From contig NZ_LNUP01000002.1 of NCBI RefSeq assembly GCF_001512295.1, forward strand, positions 62,001-126,000: 64,000 bases of DNA, read 5' to 3'. Both the position numbers and the translations under genes were made by a program. This stretch comes from Pseudomonas sp. EpS/L25 (GTDB lineage: Bacteria; Pseudomonadota; Gammaproteobacteria; Pseudomonadales; Pseudomonadaceae). The notes beneath the pieces were generated by a model. It was not told where the DNA came from and made no database searches. It saw nothing but the letters and a program-made list of their open reading frames with translations. Shown here piece by piece: positions 37,055 to 44,268 of the stretch; position 1 is the stretch's first letter; every line of letters starts with the position of its first letter.

Positions 37055-38295
37055 GCCTGATCTCCTGCACCGGGCTGGATGCGTGCCGCGCGTTCGCGCA
37101 GGCGGCCGGCTTCGTCGAGGCGTCCGGCGCGCTCGCAGATCAGCGCCAGCCGGCACAGCGCGGGGTAATGGGCGGGTTCCAGGTAGAGGGCCTGGCGCAG
37201 CGCCCGCTCGGCCTCGGCGGCGCGTTCGTCGGGCAGGATCAGGGCGAGCAGGAAGTGAGCACCGGCCTGGCTGCGATCCTGTTCGAGCAGGCTGCGCAGC
37301 AGGGCCTCGGCTGCGTCGCCACGGCCGGCATCGGCCAGCCGCTGCGCCTGCTCCAAGGCCGCCGGTGGCGCGGGCGTCGCGGGGGTGTCGACGGGCAAGG
37401 CGCGACTGCGTGGCGGCGGCGCCGGTGCACGGGGTGCCGTGGATGGACGGGGTGCGGCCTTGCGCCGTGGCGGGGCGGCGACGGTCGGGGAGCGGGCGGC
37501 ATCCGCTACCTGTGCCTGGCGCTTGACCAGTGCCGAGGCATGGGCCACGCCCAGGCTGGCGAAGCCGTGGCGCATGGCGCTGACCATTTCCGAGCTGCCT
37601 ACGCAGAGCAGGCCGTCGTCGTGCAGCAGGGCGGCCAGGTGGCTCAGGGCGCGGCCCTGGGTCTGGTCGTCGAAATAGATCAGCAGGTTACGGCAGAGCA
37701 CCACATCGAAGAGCGCGCCGTCGCGCAGGCTGCCGAGCTGGAGGATGTTGCCCTGGCGGAAGCGCACCTGGTTGCGCACCGACTCGGCCAGGCGATGCCG
37801 ATCACCTTCGGCGCTGAAGTAGCGCTCGCGGAAGCCCAGGTCCTTGGCGCGGAAGGAGTTGCGGCCGTAGAGACCGCGCCTGGCCCGCTCCAGCGAGGGT
37901 TCGTTGATGTCCACGGCGGTCACCTGGAAGGCGCTGGCCGGCAGGCCGGCATCGAACAGCGCCATGGCCAGGGTGTAGGGTTCCTCGCCGGTGGAGCAGG
38001 GCAGGCTGAGCAGCCGCACGGGGCGAGCGCTGCGCGCGTGGCGCTCCTGGGCGAAGCGGGCCGCGTGGGTGATGGCCTGGGGATCGCGGAAGAACCAGGT
38101 CTCCGGGATGACCAGCAGGTCCAGCAGGTCGGCGAATTCGGTCTCGTCGTCGAGGATGCGCGCCATGTAGAGCTCCGCCTCGCTCTCCTGGCGCTCGCGC
38201 AGCCGCTGGCGAATGGCGCGCCCCAGCATGTCATCGGCGATGGCGAGGCCCGTGCGGGAACGCACCAGGGGCGCCAGGCGCGGATCGAGTTTCAC
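37051..38295 (-). CDS. wspC: WspC CheR-type methyltransferase with TPR tail
   Basis: 414 aa. The CheR domain (~1-265) includes IPETWFFRDPQ, the SAM site LLSLPCSTGEEPYTLAMAL, the acidic VTAVDINEPSLERAR and DVVLCRNLLIYFD. A Pro/Ala-rich linker (~275-315) and TPR repeats (~315-405, AEALLRSLLEQDRSQAGAHF) follow, as in WspC. It methylates WspA using S-adenosylmethionine and opposes WspF. ATGA overlaps join it to wspB and wspD. Confidence 0.94.
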   Translation of the reverse strand: MKLDPRLAPLVRSRTGLAIADDMLGRAIRQRLRERQESEAELYMARILDDETEFADLLDLLVIPETWFFRDPQAITHAARFAQERHARSARPVRLLSLPCSTGEEPYTLAMALFDAGLPASAFQVTAVDINEPSLERARRGLYGRNSFRAKDLGFRERYFSAEGDRHRLAESVRNQVRFRQGNILQLGSLRDGALFDVVLCRNLLIYFDDQTQGRALSHLAALLHDDGLLCVGSSEMVSAMRHGFASLGVAHASALVKRQAQVADAARSPTVAAPPRRKAAPRPSTAPRAPAPPPRSRALPVDTPATPAPPAALEQAQRLADAGRGDAAEALLRSLLEQDRSQAGAHFLLALILPDERAAEAERALRQALYLEPAHYPALCRLALICERAGRLDEAGRLRERAARIQPGAGDQA

Positions 38296-38759
38296 GCGGC
38301 CTCCTGGAACAGCAGCGCGGCCAGGGTGGGCGAGAGCAGTCGTGGCAGGTCGAGCCAGAGCCAGAGACCCTCGGGGGTTTCCAGGACCTCGCCCAACCAG
38401 GGGTAGTCGGGCAGCGGGATACCGGCCGGCCGTGGCGGGGTGGCCGTCACCCGGCGCACGCCGGCGACGCCTTCCACCACCAGGCCGAGCGGCCGGCTAT
38501 CGCCACCCGGTGTGGACAGTAGATAGTCCACCAGCAGGATGCGGGTGTCCTGCCGCGGCCGGGCGCTCCGTCCGCCACTCATGGCGGTGATGTCCACCAC
38601 CGGCACCGCCGCGCCATGCAGGTTCATCAATCCGGCGACACCAGCAGGCGCCGCGGGAAAGCGGGTGAGCTGGAGATAGGGCAGCACCTGGCGGATGACC
38701 GCCGTCGGCAGGGCCGCCGCCGCCTCGGCCAGCTGGAAGGCCAGGATCTGCATCGTCAA
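38292..38759 (-). CDS. wspB: WspB CheW-type coupling protein
   Basis: 155 aa. CheW fold: MQILAFQLAEAAAALPTAVI, RQVLPYLQLTRFPAAPAGVA, GLMNLHGAAVPVVDI and RILLVDYLLSTPGG. It links WspA to WspE at the membrane. Starts in the wspA stop (ATGA 38756-38759) and ends in the wspC start, so it is tightly coupled. Length is usual for the family. Confidence 0.93.
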   Translation of the reverse strand: MTMQILAFQLAEAAAALPTAVIRQVLPYLQLTRFPAAPAGVAGLMNLHGAAVPVVDITAMSGGRSARPRQDTRILLVDYLLSTPGGDSRPLGLVVEGVAGVRRVTATPPRPAGIPLPDYPWLGEVLETPEGLWLWLDLPRLLSPTLAALLFQEAA

Positions 38760-40561
38760 CGGTTGACCGAGAAGGTGGCGACGCTGCTCTGCAGGTCCTG
38801 CGCGGCCTGCTGCAGGTACTGGACCGCCTCGCTGGTGGCCTTGAGCGCCTCGGTGGTCTGCTGGGTGCTGTCGTTGAGCTGGGTGATGGTCTCGGCGATC
38901 TGGACGGCACCCAGCGCCTGGGACTGCATGCCCTCCAGCACGATGTCGAAACGCGCCGGCAGTTTCTGTACGTCCTCGATGACCTCGGCCAACTGGTCGC
39001 TGACGCTCGCCACCTCCTGCACGCTCCGGCGGATCTCCTCGGAGAACTTGTCCATGCCCATGACGCTGGCGGAAACCGCGGAGTTCATGTCCTTGAGCAT
39101 CTGCTCGATGTCGTCGGTGGCAGCGGTGGTCTGGTCCGAGAGCCGGCGGATCTCGGTGGCCACCACCGAGAAGCCGCGACCCGCCTCACCGGCCTTTTCC
39201 GCTTCGATGGCGGCATTGAGCGACAGCAGGTTGGTCTGGTCGGCCACCTTGGTGATGGTGGTCAACACCTTGTTGATGTGACTGGATTTTTCCGACAGTG
39301 CCGCGAGCTTGGCGTTGATGGAATCGGTCGCCGCGACCATGCGCTGCATGGTCGCGTCCATGCTCGCCAGGTTGCTGCGCGCCTGCAGTGCGCCGTGGGT
39401 GGTTTCGTCGGCCACCTGCACGGCTTCTTCCATGGTCTTGAGCAGGGCATTGGCGTTGGCGGCGATCTCCCGCGTGGTGCTCAGGACTTCCACACTGGTC
39501 TGCGCCTGTTCGATGCTGGTGGCTTCCTGCTGGCGGGACGAGGCCGCGATCTCGGTGGTGGAGGAGGTCACCTGGATACCGGCGCGCTGGACCTTGGTGA
39601 GCATGCCGCGCAGGTCCTCGATCATCTTGCCCAGGCCGCGGGCCAGCTGGCCGATGGCATCGTCGCCACTGACGCGGGTCCGCCCGGTGAGATCACCGGC
39701 GGCGGCCTTGTTGACCAGCTCGAGCAGGTCATCGACGTCGTCGCGCAGGCGCTGCATCAACGCCTGCTCCCGGCTGTGGTCATCCTGGATCTGCTGGGCC
39801 ATCTGGTTGAAGGCCAGGCCCACCTGGCCCAGTTCGTCGTGCCCCCGTACCTGGACGCGCGCGCCACCCTCGCCAGCGGAAATCCGCGCCACGGTATCGG
39901 TCAGGCCGCGAATCGAGCGCAGCAGGCCATGGGACAGCACCCAGGCGATGAGCGCGGCGAGCAGTATGCACAGGGCGCCGCCGGCCAGCAGGGTCCAGGT
40001 GAGGCGGCTGCGGGTGCTCTCGGTGTGCCCGGCCCGTTGCGCCGTCAGCTTGCGCTCTTCGTCTGCGATGCTCTGGATCTGCTGGCGGATGCCGGCGACC
40101 TGGGTGTTCAGCGCATCGATCAGGGGCTCGTTGGCCAGCTGGGTCGGGCTGAGGTTACCGGTCTCGCGCAGACGCAGCAGCGTTTCGAAGGTATTGCGCC
40201 GCCAGTCGTCGAGACTCGCCGCCAGCCGAATGAAGCGCTGTTGCTGCTCGGGGTTGTCCTGGGTCAGTTGCTGGGGCGTGCGTACGGCGTTGGCCAGCTG
40301 CGGCAGGGCCTGACGCGCCGTCTCGGCGTCGGCGGGCGTGCCGGAATACCAGTAGTTACGCAGCTTGGCGCGGGTCTCGAGGAGGTTGTTGTCCAGCGCC
40401 GTGACCGCCAGTAGGACCTCGGCGGTGTGGCGATCCCAGCGATTGGCGTCGACCAGGCTCTGCAGGGCGGCGTAGGTCTGCCAGAGCAACAGCACGACCA
40501 GGGCGATGATGGCGGCGAAGCCGGCGAAGAGTTTGTTCTGGATGCGAATGTTATCGAGCAT
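38756..40561 (-). CDS. wspA: WspA methyl-accepting surface-sensing receptor
   Basis: 601 aa. N-terminal helix (LFAGFAAIIALVVLLLW), a periplasmic helical sensor (~33-205), a second helix (TLLAGGALCILLAALIAWVL), HAMP (LLRSIRGLTDTVARI and a second HAMP-like stretch near 290), then a long coiled-coil signalling domain with the hairpin tip around NLLSLNAAIEAEKAGEAGRG. The start is set at ATG 40561 (MLDNIRIQNKL); a GTG at 40612 would add 17 unlikely residues, and neither has a strong ribosome-binding site. It is the first gene of the wsp operon and is thought to respond to surface contact or envelope stress. Confidence 0.94.
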   Translation of the reverse strand: MLDNIRIQNKLFAGFAAIIALVVLLLWQTYAALQSLVDANRWDRHTAEVLLAVTALDNNLLETRAKLRNYWYSGTPADAETARQALPQLANAVRTPQQLTQDNPEQQQRFIRLAASLDDWRRNTFETLLRLRETGNLSPTQLANEPLIDALNTQVAGIRQQIQSIADEERKLTAQRAGHTESTRSRLTWTLLAGGALCILLAALIAWVLSHGLLRSIRGLTDTVARISAGEGGARVQVRGHDELGQVGLAFNQMAQQIQDDHSREQALMQRLRDDVDDLLELVNKAAAGDLTGRTRVSGDDAIGQLARGLGKMIEDLRGMLTKVQRAGIQVTSSTTEIAASSRQQEATSIEQAQTSVEVLSTTREIAANANALLKTMEEAVQVADETTHGALQARSNLASMDATMQRMVAATDSINAKLAALSEKSSHINKVLTTITKVADQTNLLSLNAAIEAEKAGEAGRGFSVVATEIRRLSDQTTAATDDIEQMLKDMNSAVSASVMGMDKFSEEIRRSVQEVASVSDQLAEVIEDVQKLPARFDIVLEGMQSQALGAVQIAETITQLNDSTQQTTEALKATSEAVQYLQQAAQDLQSSVATFSVNR

Positions 40562-40723
40562 GGGCACCGGCACGCGCGGACGGAAAGGGGAGGAGCGAAC
40601 CCAAGGGAACACCCTGACTATCCGATAAAAGTAGCACGGTCATGCATTTATGTGAGTTGCGACGCAATCGGCCTTGGCCGGAAAGGCTGGAACGCCAGGC
40701 GGACATCCGCACCTAGGTAGGGC

Positions 40724-40760
40724 GGCAGCCTGCCACGGCGTCGGATACCAGGAGGCTGCC
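40724..40760 (-). terminator. Weak hairpin downstream of the KGG protein gene
   Basis: GGCAGCCT (40724-40731) and AGGCTGCC (40753-40760) pair across a 21-nt loop, 17 nt past the end of the gene at 40777. The loop is long and no T-run follows. It could separate that gene from wspA on the same strand, but support is thin. Confidence 0.3.
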
Positions 40761-40776
40761 GGGAGATCAGGCTGCC

Positions 40777-40977
40777 TCAGGTCGGCGCCGCCTCGCTCGC
40801 CGCATCGCTTCGACGAGTGCCGTGGCTGTTCTGGCCGCCCTTGCGTCCAGCTTCCGAGGCCCGCGTGGGGTTGTTGGCGAAGTTGCCACCGCTGGCCCGA
40901 CCACCCTTGCGACCGGCTTCAGCGGCACGCTCGCGGTTGTTGGCGAAGTTGCCTGGATTGCTGCTCTTGTTAGCCAT
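40777..40977 (-). CDS. KGG-repeat stress-induced protein (YciG/GsiB-like)
   Basis: 66 aa, highly hydrophilic. Two copies of a repeat unit of the form GNFANN(R/P)xRAxEAGRKGG (residues ~9-26 and 31-48) are the hallmark of KGG-motif stress proteins related to YciG and Con-10. GAGGAGAAG, 6 nt upstream of the ATG, is a strong ribosome-binding site, consistent with high expression. Members are usually induced by general stress or stationary phase; the control here cannot be read from the sequence. It lies upstream of wspA on the same strand but looks independent. Confidence 0.88.
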   Translation of the reverse strand: MANKSSNPGNFANNRERAAEAGRKGGRASGGNFANNPTRASEAGRKGGQNSHGTRRSDAASEAAPT

Positions 40978-41617
40978 AAGAACTTCTCCTCAATACAGAG
41001 TTAGTGAATCCGCGCCCCTTACTCCCTGAGGCTCAGCGGTTCGCTTATTGAGAGTAGCGCTAACGGAAACGAGTTCTGGATGGGCGATAGGGGGTACTTT
41101 TGTTGGACTGGCTACAAGTTCGATATAACTTTGTGCAAGTAATCTTCGCCTCTAGAGCCGTTCGTACAAGGCTGTACAGGAGCTGTAGAGGTTTCGGTAA
41201 AGGATTGCGGTGGTGAACTGAATGTAACTGGGCTCGGCCTGAAATATTTAGAAATATCTGCGGCAGGGCGCGCCGTTACTGGACTGGCAGGACATAAGCT
41301 CAGACGACGAGTGCCCTGGAAGGTTCTTGCCAGGAGACAACTACACTCTCCGAGCACTGAACCTCTTATCGCGCCAATAATAGGATTCATAACTTATTCC
41401 GATGGCTGGCTGATTCGGCGTCAAAGACGAAAGCTAGAGCCTCTTGAGTAAGGTTAGTGAGGTAAGTCAATTGGCTCGATAGCAAGGCGCGCCGTGAATA
41501 CTTCGTTCGATAAAGTTTAAGGCGATAGAGAGATATCCCTTCCCGTTTTTCGTTGACGCTCGGTAGTTACATTTTATTCTCGTTTGTGGGAAAAATTCCT
41601 TAAAATGGGAGAGAGAC
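40978..41617. other. 640-bp AT-richer gap with no convincing gene
   Basis: Base composition drops clearly below the flanks over 41050-41610. Short open frames occur on the minus strand (for example 41112-41390) but lack ribosome-binding sites and plausible protein character. The left edge must hold the promoter of the KGG gene, and the right edge a promoter for the XRE regulator. No repeat copies, tRNA or integrase fragments are recognised. Confidence 0.5.
41553..41580 (+). promoter_or_regulatory. Candidate sigma70 promoter of the XRE-cupin gene
   Basis: TTGACG (41553-41558), a 16-bp spacer and TATTCT (41575-41580) end 37 nt before the ATG at 41618. This is the best box pair in the AT-richer gap. 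The regulator may bind here itself, as many do, but no clear operator palindrome is visible. Confidence 0.45.
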
Positions 41618-42160
41618 ATGTTGGACGAACACCTGGCCCTCAGGCTCAAGGCGCTCCGGCTGGAGCACGGACTCTCGCTGGAACAGCTCGCCGGTCGTAG
41701 TGGCGTGAGCCGGGCCACCCTGTCGCGGCTGGAGAATGCCGAGGTCAGCCCGACCACGGCGGTCCTCGGCCAACTCTGCACGGCCTATGGCCTGACCCTC
41801 ACCCGGCTGCTGCACAGTGTGGAAGCCAGCTTTCCGGCGCAGGTACCCCGGTCGGCACAGCAACTCTGGGCCGATCCCGTCCTGGCGTTCACCCGCCGCT
41901 CCGTATCGCCACCGTCCCGGGCACTCGCGGGGGAGGTGATCGAGAGCCAGCTGGGGCCGGGCGTGGACATCCGCTACGAGAGTTCGCCCCGTCCAGGCCT
42001 CGAACACCATTTGCTGATGCTCGACGGTGAGCTGCAACTCTGGGTGGAGGGGCAGCACCATCGCCTTGGCGTGGGTGATTGCCTGCGTTATCGGCTCTGG
42101 GGCAGCAGCCGTTTTCTCAGTGGCAGTGCCGGTGCCCGCTATCTGCTATTTCTTGTCTGA
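41618..42160 (+). CDS. XRE-family regulator with cupin domain
   Basis: 180 aa. The N-terminal helix-turn-helix (LRLKALRLEHGLSLEQLAGR, then GVSRATLSRLENAEVSPTTA, ~8-45) is followed by a C-terminal cupin sensor (~105-178: LEHHLLMLDGELQLWVEG, VGDCLRYRLWG). Such proteins usually control a neighbouring transport or amino-acid metabolism gene. GGGAGAGAG precedes the ATG. The next gene (GNAT-serine acetyltransferase) begins 10 nt after its stop, so they form an operon and the acetyltransferase is its likely target. Confidence 0.88.
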   Translation: MLDEHLALRLKALRLEHGLSLEQLAGRSGVSRATLSRLENAEVSPTTAVLGQLCTAYGLTLTRLLHSVEASFPAQVPRSAQQLWADPVLAFTRRSVSPPSRALAGEVIESQLGPGVDIRYESSPRPGLEHHLLMLDGELQLWVEGQHHRLGVGDCLRYRLWGSSRFLSGSAGARYLLFLV

Positions 42161-42170
42161 GAGGTGCCCG

Positions 42171-43544
42171 ATGTCAGCCAGGCTTTCCATCGAGCAACTC
42201 GATGCTGCACGCTTCATCGCACGGCTGGAGGATTTCCAGCGACTGCTCGCCGCCTGCGTGGCCGAGGGGGCGAGCATCGGCTTCATCCTGCCTCTGGCCG
42301 CGGCCGTCAATAGAGGCTTCTGGCAGGACGGCGTGGCACCAGGTATCGCGCGCGGCGCGCGGCTGCTGTTCGCCGCTCTCCACGAGGGACGGGTGGTCGG
42401 CAGTGTCCAGCTGGTGCTCGACACCCCGGCCAATCAGCCGCATCGAGCCGAGGTGGCCAAGCTGCTGGTCCATCCCGAGCATCGCCGCCAGGGGATCGCC
42501 CGACAACTGATGCTCAGGCTGGAAGACGCCGCCCGGGCTCATGGTCGGGAACTCCTCACCCTGGATACCCGCAGCGACGACCACGCCGAGCCGCTCTATC
42601 TGTCCCTGGGCTACGAGGTAGCGGGCAGGATTCCCGGCTATGCCCTGGATGCCCGGCAGCCCGAGCGACGCGACAGCACCACGTTGATGTACAAGACGTT
42701 ACCCGCCGTGGCCGCTAAGCTTGGCGCCCCCTTTTCCCTAGGAACGCCGCCTGCCATGCCTCCTCGCTCCGCTTCCGAACTCTGGCAACTCCTGCGCGCC
42801 CAGGCCGAGGCGGGGTGCCACGAGGCACCGGCCCTGGCCGACGGCCTGGTGCGGGCGCTGCTGCAGCCCGATGATCTCGCCAGTGCCCTGGCGCGACGTT
42901 GCGCCGATGCCCTGGCGGAGGATCCGCGGCAGGCCGAGCAACTCGCCCGGCGCTTCAGGGCGTTGCATGCGGAACTGCCGGACCTGCTGTTGGCCGCCTG
43001 CGCCGACCTGGAGGCGGTACTGGCACGGGATCCGGCCTATGCCAGTCTGTTGGAAATCTTCCTCTTCTCCAAGGGCTTCCTGACCTTGCAGGCCCATCGC
43101 CTGGGCCATGCCCTCTGGGCCTGCGGCGAACGCCTCCTGGCCCTGCATCTGCAGGCGCGTTGCAACCGCCTGCTGGCCATCGACATCCATCCCGCCGCGC
43201 AGCTGGGCCGCGGCATCATGCTCGACCATGGCACCGGTATCGTCATCGGCGAGACCGCGGTGGTGGAAGACGACGTGTCCATCCTCCAGCAGGTGACCCT
43301 GGGCGGCACCGGCAAGGAGCAGGGCGATCGCCACCCCAAGGTACGCAAGGGCGTGATGATCGGCGCCGGGGCGAAGATCCTCGGCAACCTGGAGATCGGC
43401 GAAGGCGCCAAGGTTGGCGCCGGCAGCGTGGTGCTGCATCACGTGGCGCCCCACACCACGGTGGTGGGTATCCCCGCCCGGCCGGTGGGGCGCCCGCGGG
43501 ACGCCCATCCGGCCGAGAGCATGGATCAGTCCTTCGACGACTGA
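42171..43544 (+). CDS. GNAT acetyltransferase fused to serine O-acetyltransferase
   Basis: 457 aa in one frame. Residues ~1-180 are a GNAT domain (VVGSVQLVLDTPAN, VAKLLVHPEHRRQGIARQLM, the acetyl-CoA pyrophosphate loop, and YLSLGYEVAGRIPGY). A linker rich in Ala/Pro ends at residue 195. Residues 196-457 are a complete CysE-type serine acetyltransferase with hexapeptide repeats (DIHPAAQLGRGIMLDHGTG, IGETAVVEDDVSILQQ, GDRHPKVRKGVMIGAGAK). An internal ATG at 42756 with AGGA 12 nt upstream could also give a free CysE. Start ATG 42171 follows GAGAGG. The frame overlaps the convergent Nudix gene by 19 bp. Control by the XRE-cupin protein is inferred. Confidence 0.82.
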   Translation: MSARLSIEQLDAARFIARLEDFQRLLAACVAEGASIGFILPLAAAVNRGFWQDGVAPGIARGARLLFAALHEGRVVGSVQLVLDTPANQPHRAEVAKLLVHPEHRRQGIARQLMLRLEDAARAHGRELLTLDTRSDDHAEPLYLSLGYEVAGRIPGYALDARQPERRDSTTLMYKTLPAVAAKLGAPFSLGTPPAMPPRSASELWQLLRAQAEAGCHEAPALADGLVRALLQPDDLASALARRCADALAEDPRQAEQLARRFRALHAELPDLLLAACADLEAVLARDPAYASLLEIFLFSKGFLTLQAHRLGHALWACGERLLALHLQARCNRLLAIDIHPAAQLGRGIMLDHGTGIVIGETAVVEDDVSILQQVTLGGTGKEQGDRHPKVRKGVMIGAGAKILGNLEIGEGAKVGAGSVVLHHVAPHTTVVGIPARPVGRPRDAHPAESMDQSFDD

Positions 43545-44266
43545 GCGAAAAACACCTCCGCCTTGGGATAGCGCTCGCTGTTCAGGTCGCTGGGCCGCAG
43601 GCCTTCGCTGTGGATCAGGCTACGTACCAGCTCGCGGTTGAAGGCGCTGTTGCCCGGGTCCGCCAGGTAGTCGGGCAGCGCCAGCCAGCGCGCGTCCTCG
43701 ATTTCCGCCGGGTCCTGGATGGCGATGTCGGCGTTCAGGGGGGCGAGGCGGCAGACCACATAGAGATTGGACTTGCCGAAGCGATAGGGGTGGGTGGTCA
43801 CCAGGCCGACGATGGCGCGGAAGGCGGCCTGGATGCCGGTTTCCTCCCAGACCTCGCGGATCACCGCCGGCGCCAGGTCCTCGCCCAGCTCGACGTGTCC
43901 TCCGGGCAGCTTGTAGCCCTGGCTGCCGCGTTCGCGGATCGCCAGCAGTTCGCCTCGGTCATTGAGCACCAGGCCGCCCACGCCCAGGCTGTGGGTGGGG
44001 ACGAAGGGCGCGAAGGCGGTAGGGGCGCCGCGCCAGACCAGGGTCAACTCCTCTTCGAGACAATTGTGAAAGATGAAACCCGCCGCCGTGGCGACCCCGA
44101 CCAGCTCGCCGAGGGCCAGTGGCAGGGTCAGCCAGATGAGATTGCGCCCCTCGCGGCGCGCCTGGTCGAGCAGATCGGCGAGCGCCGGCGCGAAGGCCTC
44201 GCGGTTGGGTGGCAGCGAGTTAGCGTCGATGATGAGGCCATTGAAGGCGTCCAGGCGATACTGCAC
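43526..44266 (-). CDS. Nudix hydrolase with pre-Nudix domain
   Basis: 246 aa. The C-terminal half has a full Nudix box: GGHVELGEDLAPAVI followed by REVWEETGI (Gx5Ex7REUxEExGU, ~137-159), so it should cleave nucleoside-diphosphate-linked substrates. The N-terminal ~100 residues (WLTLPLALGELVGVATAAGF, then FHNCLEEELTLVW) match the acyltransferase-like pre-domain of Nudt6/Nudix-8-type proteins. The start is GTG 44266 because GGAG lies 5 nt upstream; GTG 44272 overlapping the channel stop is the alternative. It follows the mechanosensitive channel gene by 2 nt, indicating coupling. Confidence 0.85.
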   Translation of the reverse strand: MQYRLDAFNGLIIDANSLPPNREAFAPALADLLDQARREGRNLIWLTLPLALGELVGVATAAGFIFHNCLEEELTLVWRGAPTAFAPFVPTHSLGVGGLVLNDRGELLAIRERGSQGYKLPGGHVELGEDLAPAVIREVWEETGIQAAFRAIVGLVTTHPYRFGKSNLYVVCRLAPLNADIAIQDPAEIEDARWLALPDYLADPGNSAFNRELVRSLIHSEGLRPSDLNSERYPKAEVFFAQSSKD

Positions 44267-44268
44267 GG

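Noticed and set aside
41112-41390. Minus-strand open frame of 92 codons in the AT-richer gap
   Set aside because: No ribosome-binding site, composition unlike a protein, no motif. Left as part of the gap description.
42171-43544. Two separate genes (GNAT and cysE) rather than a fusion
   Set aside because: No stop codon separates the domains and the frame is continuous; kept as a fusion with a noted possible internal start.
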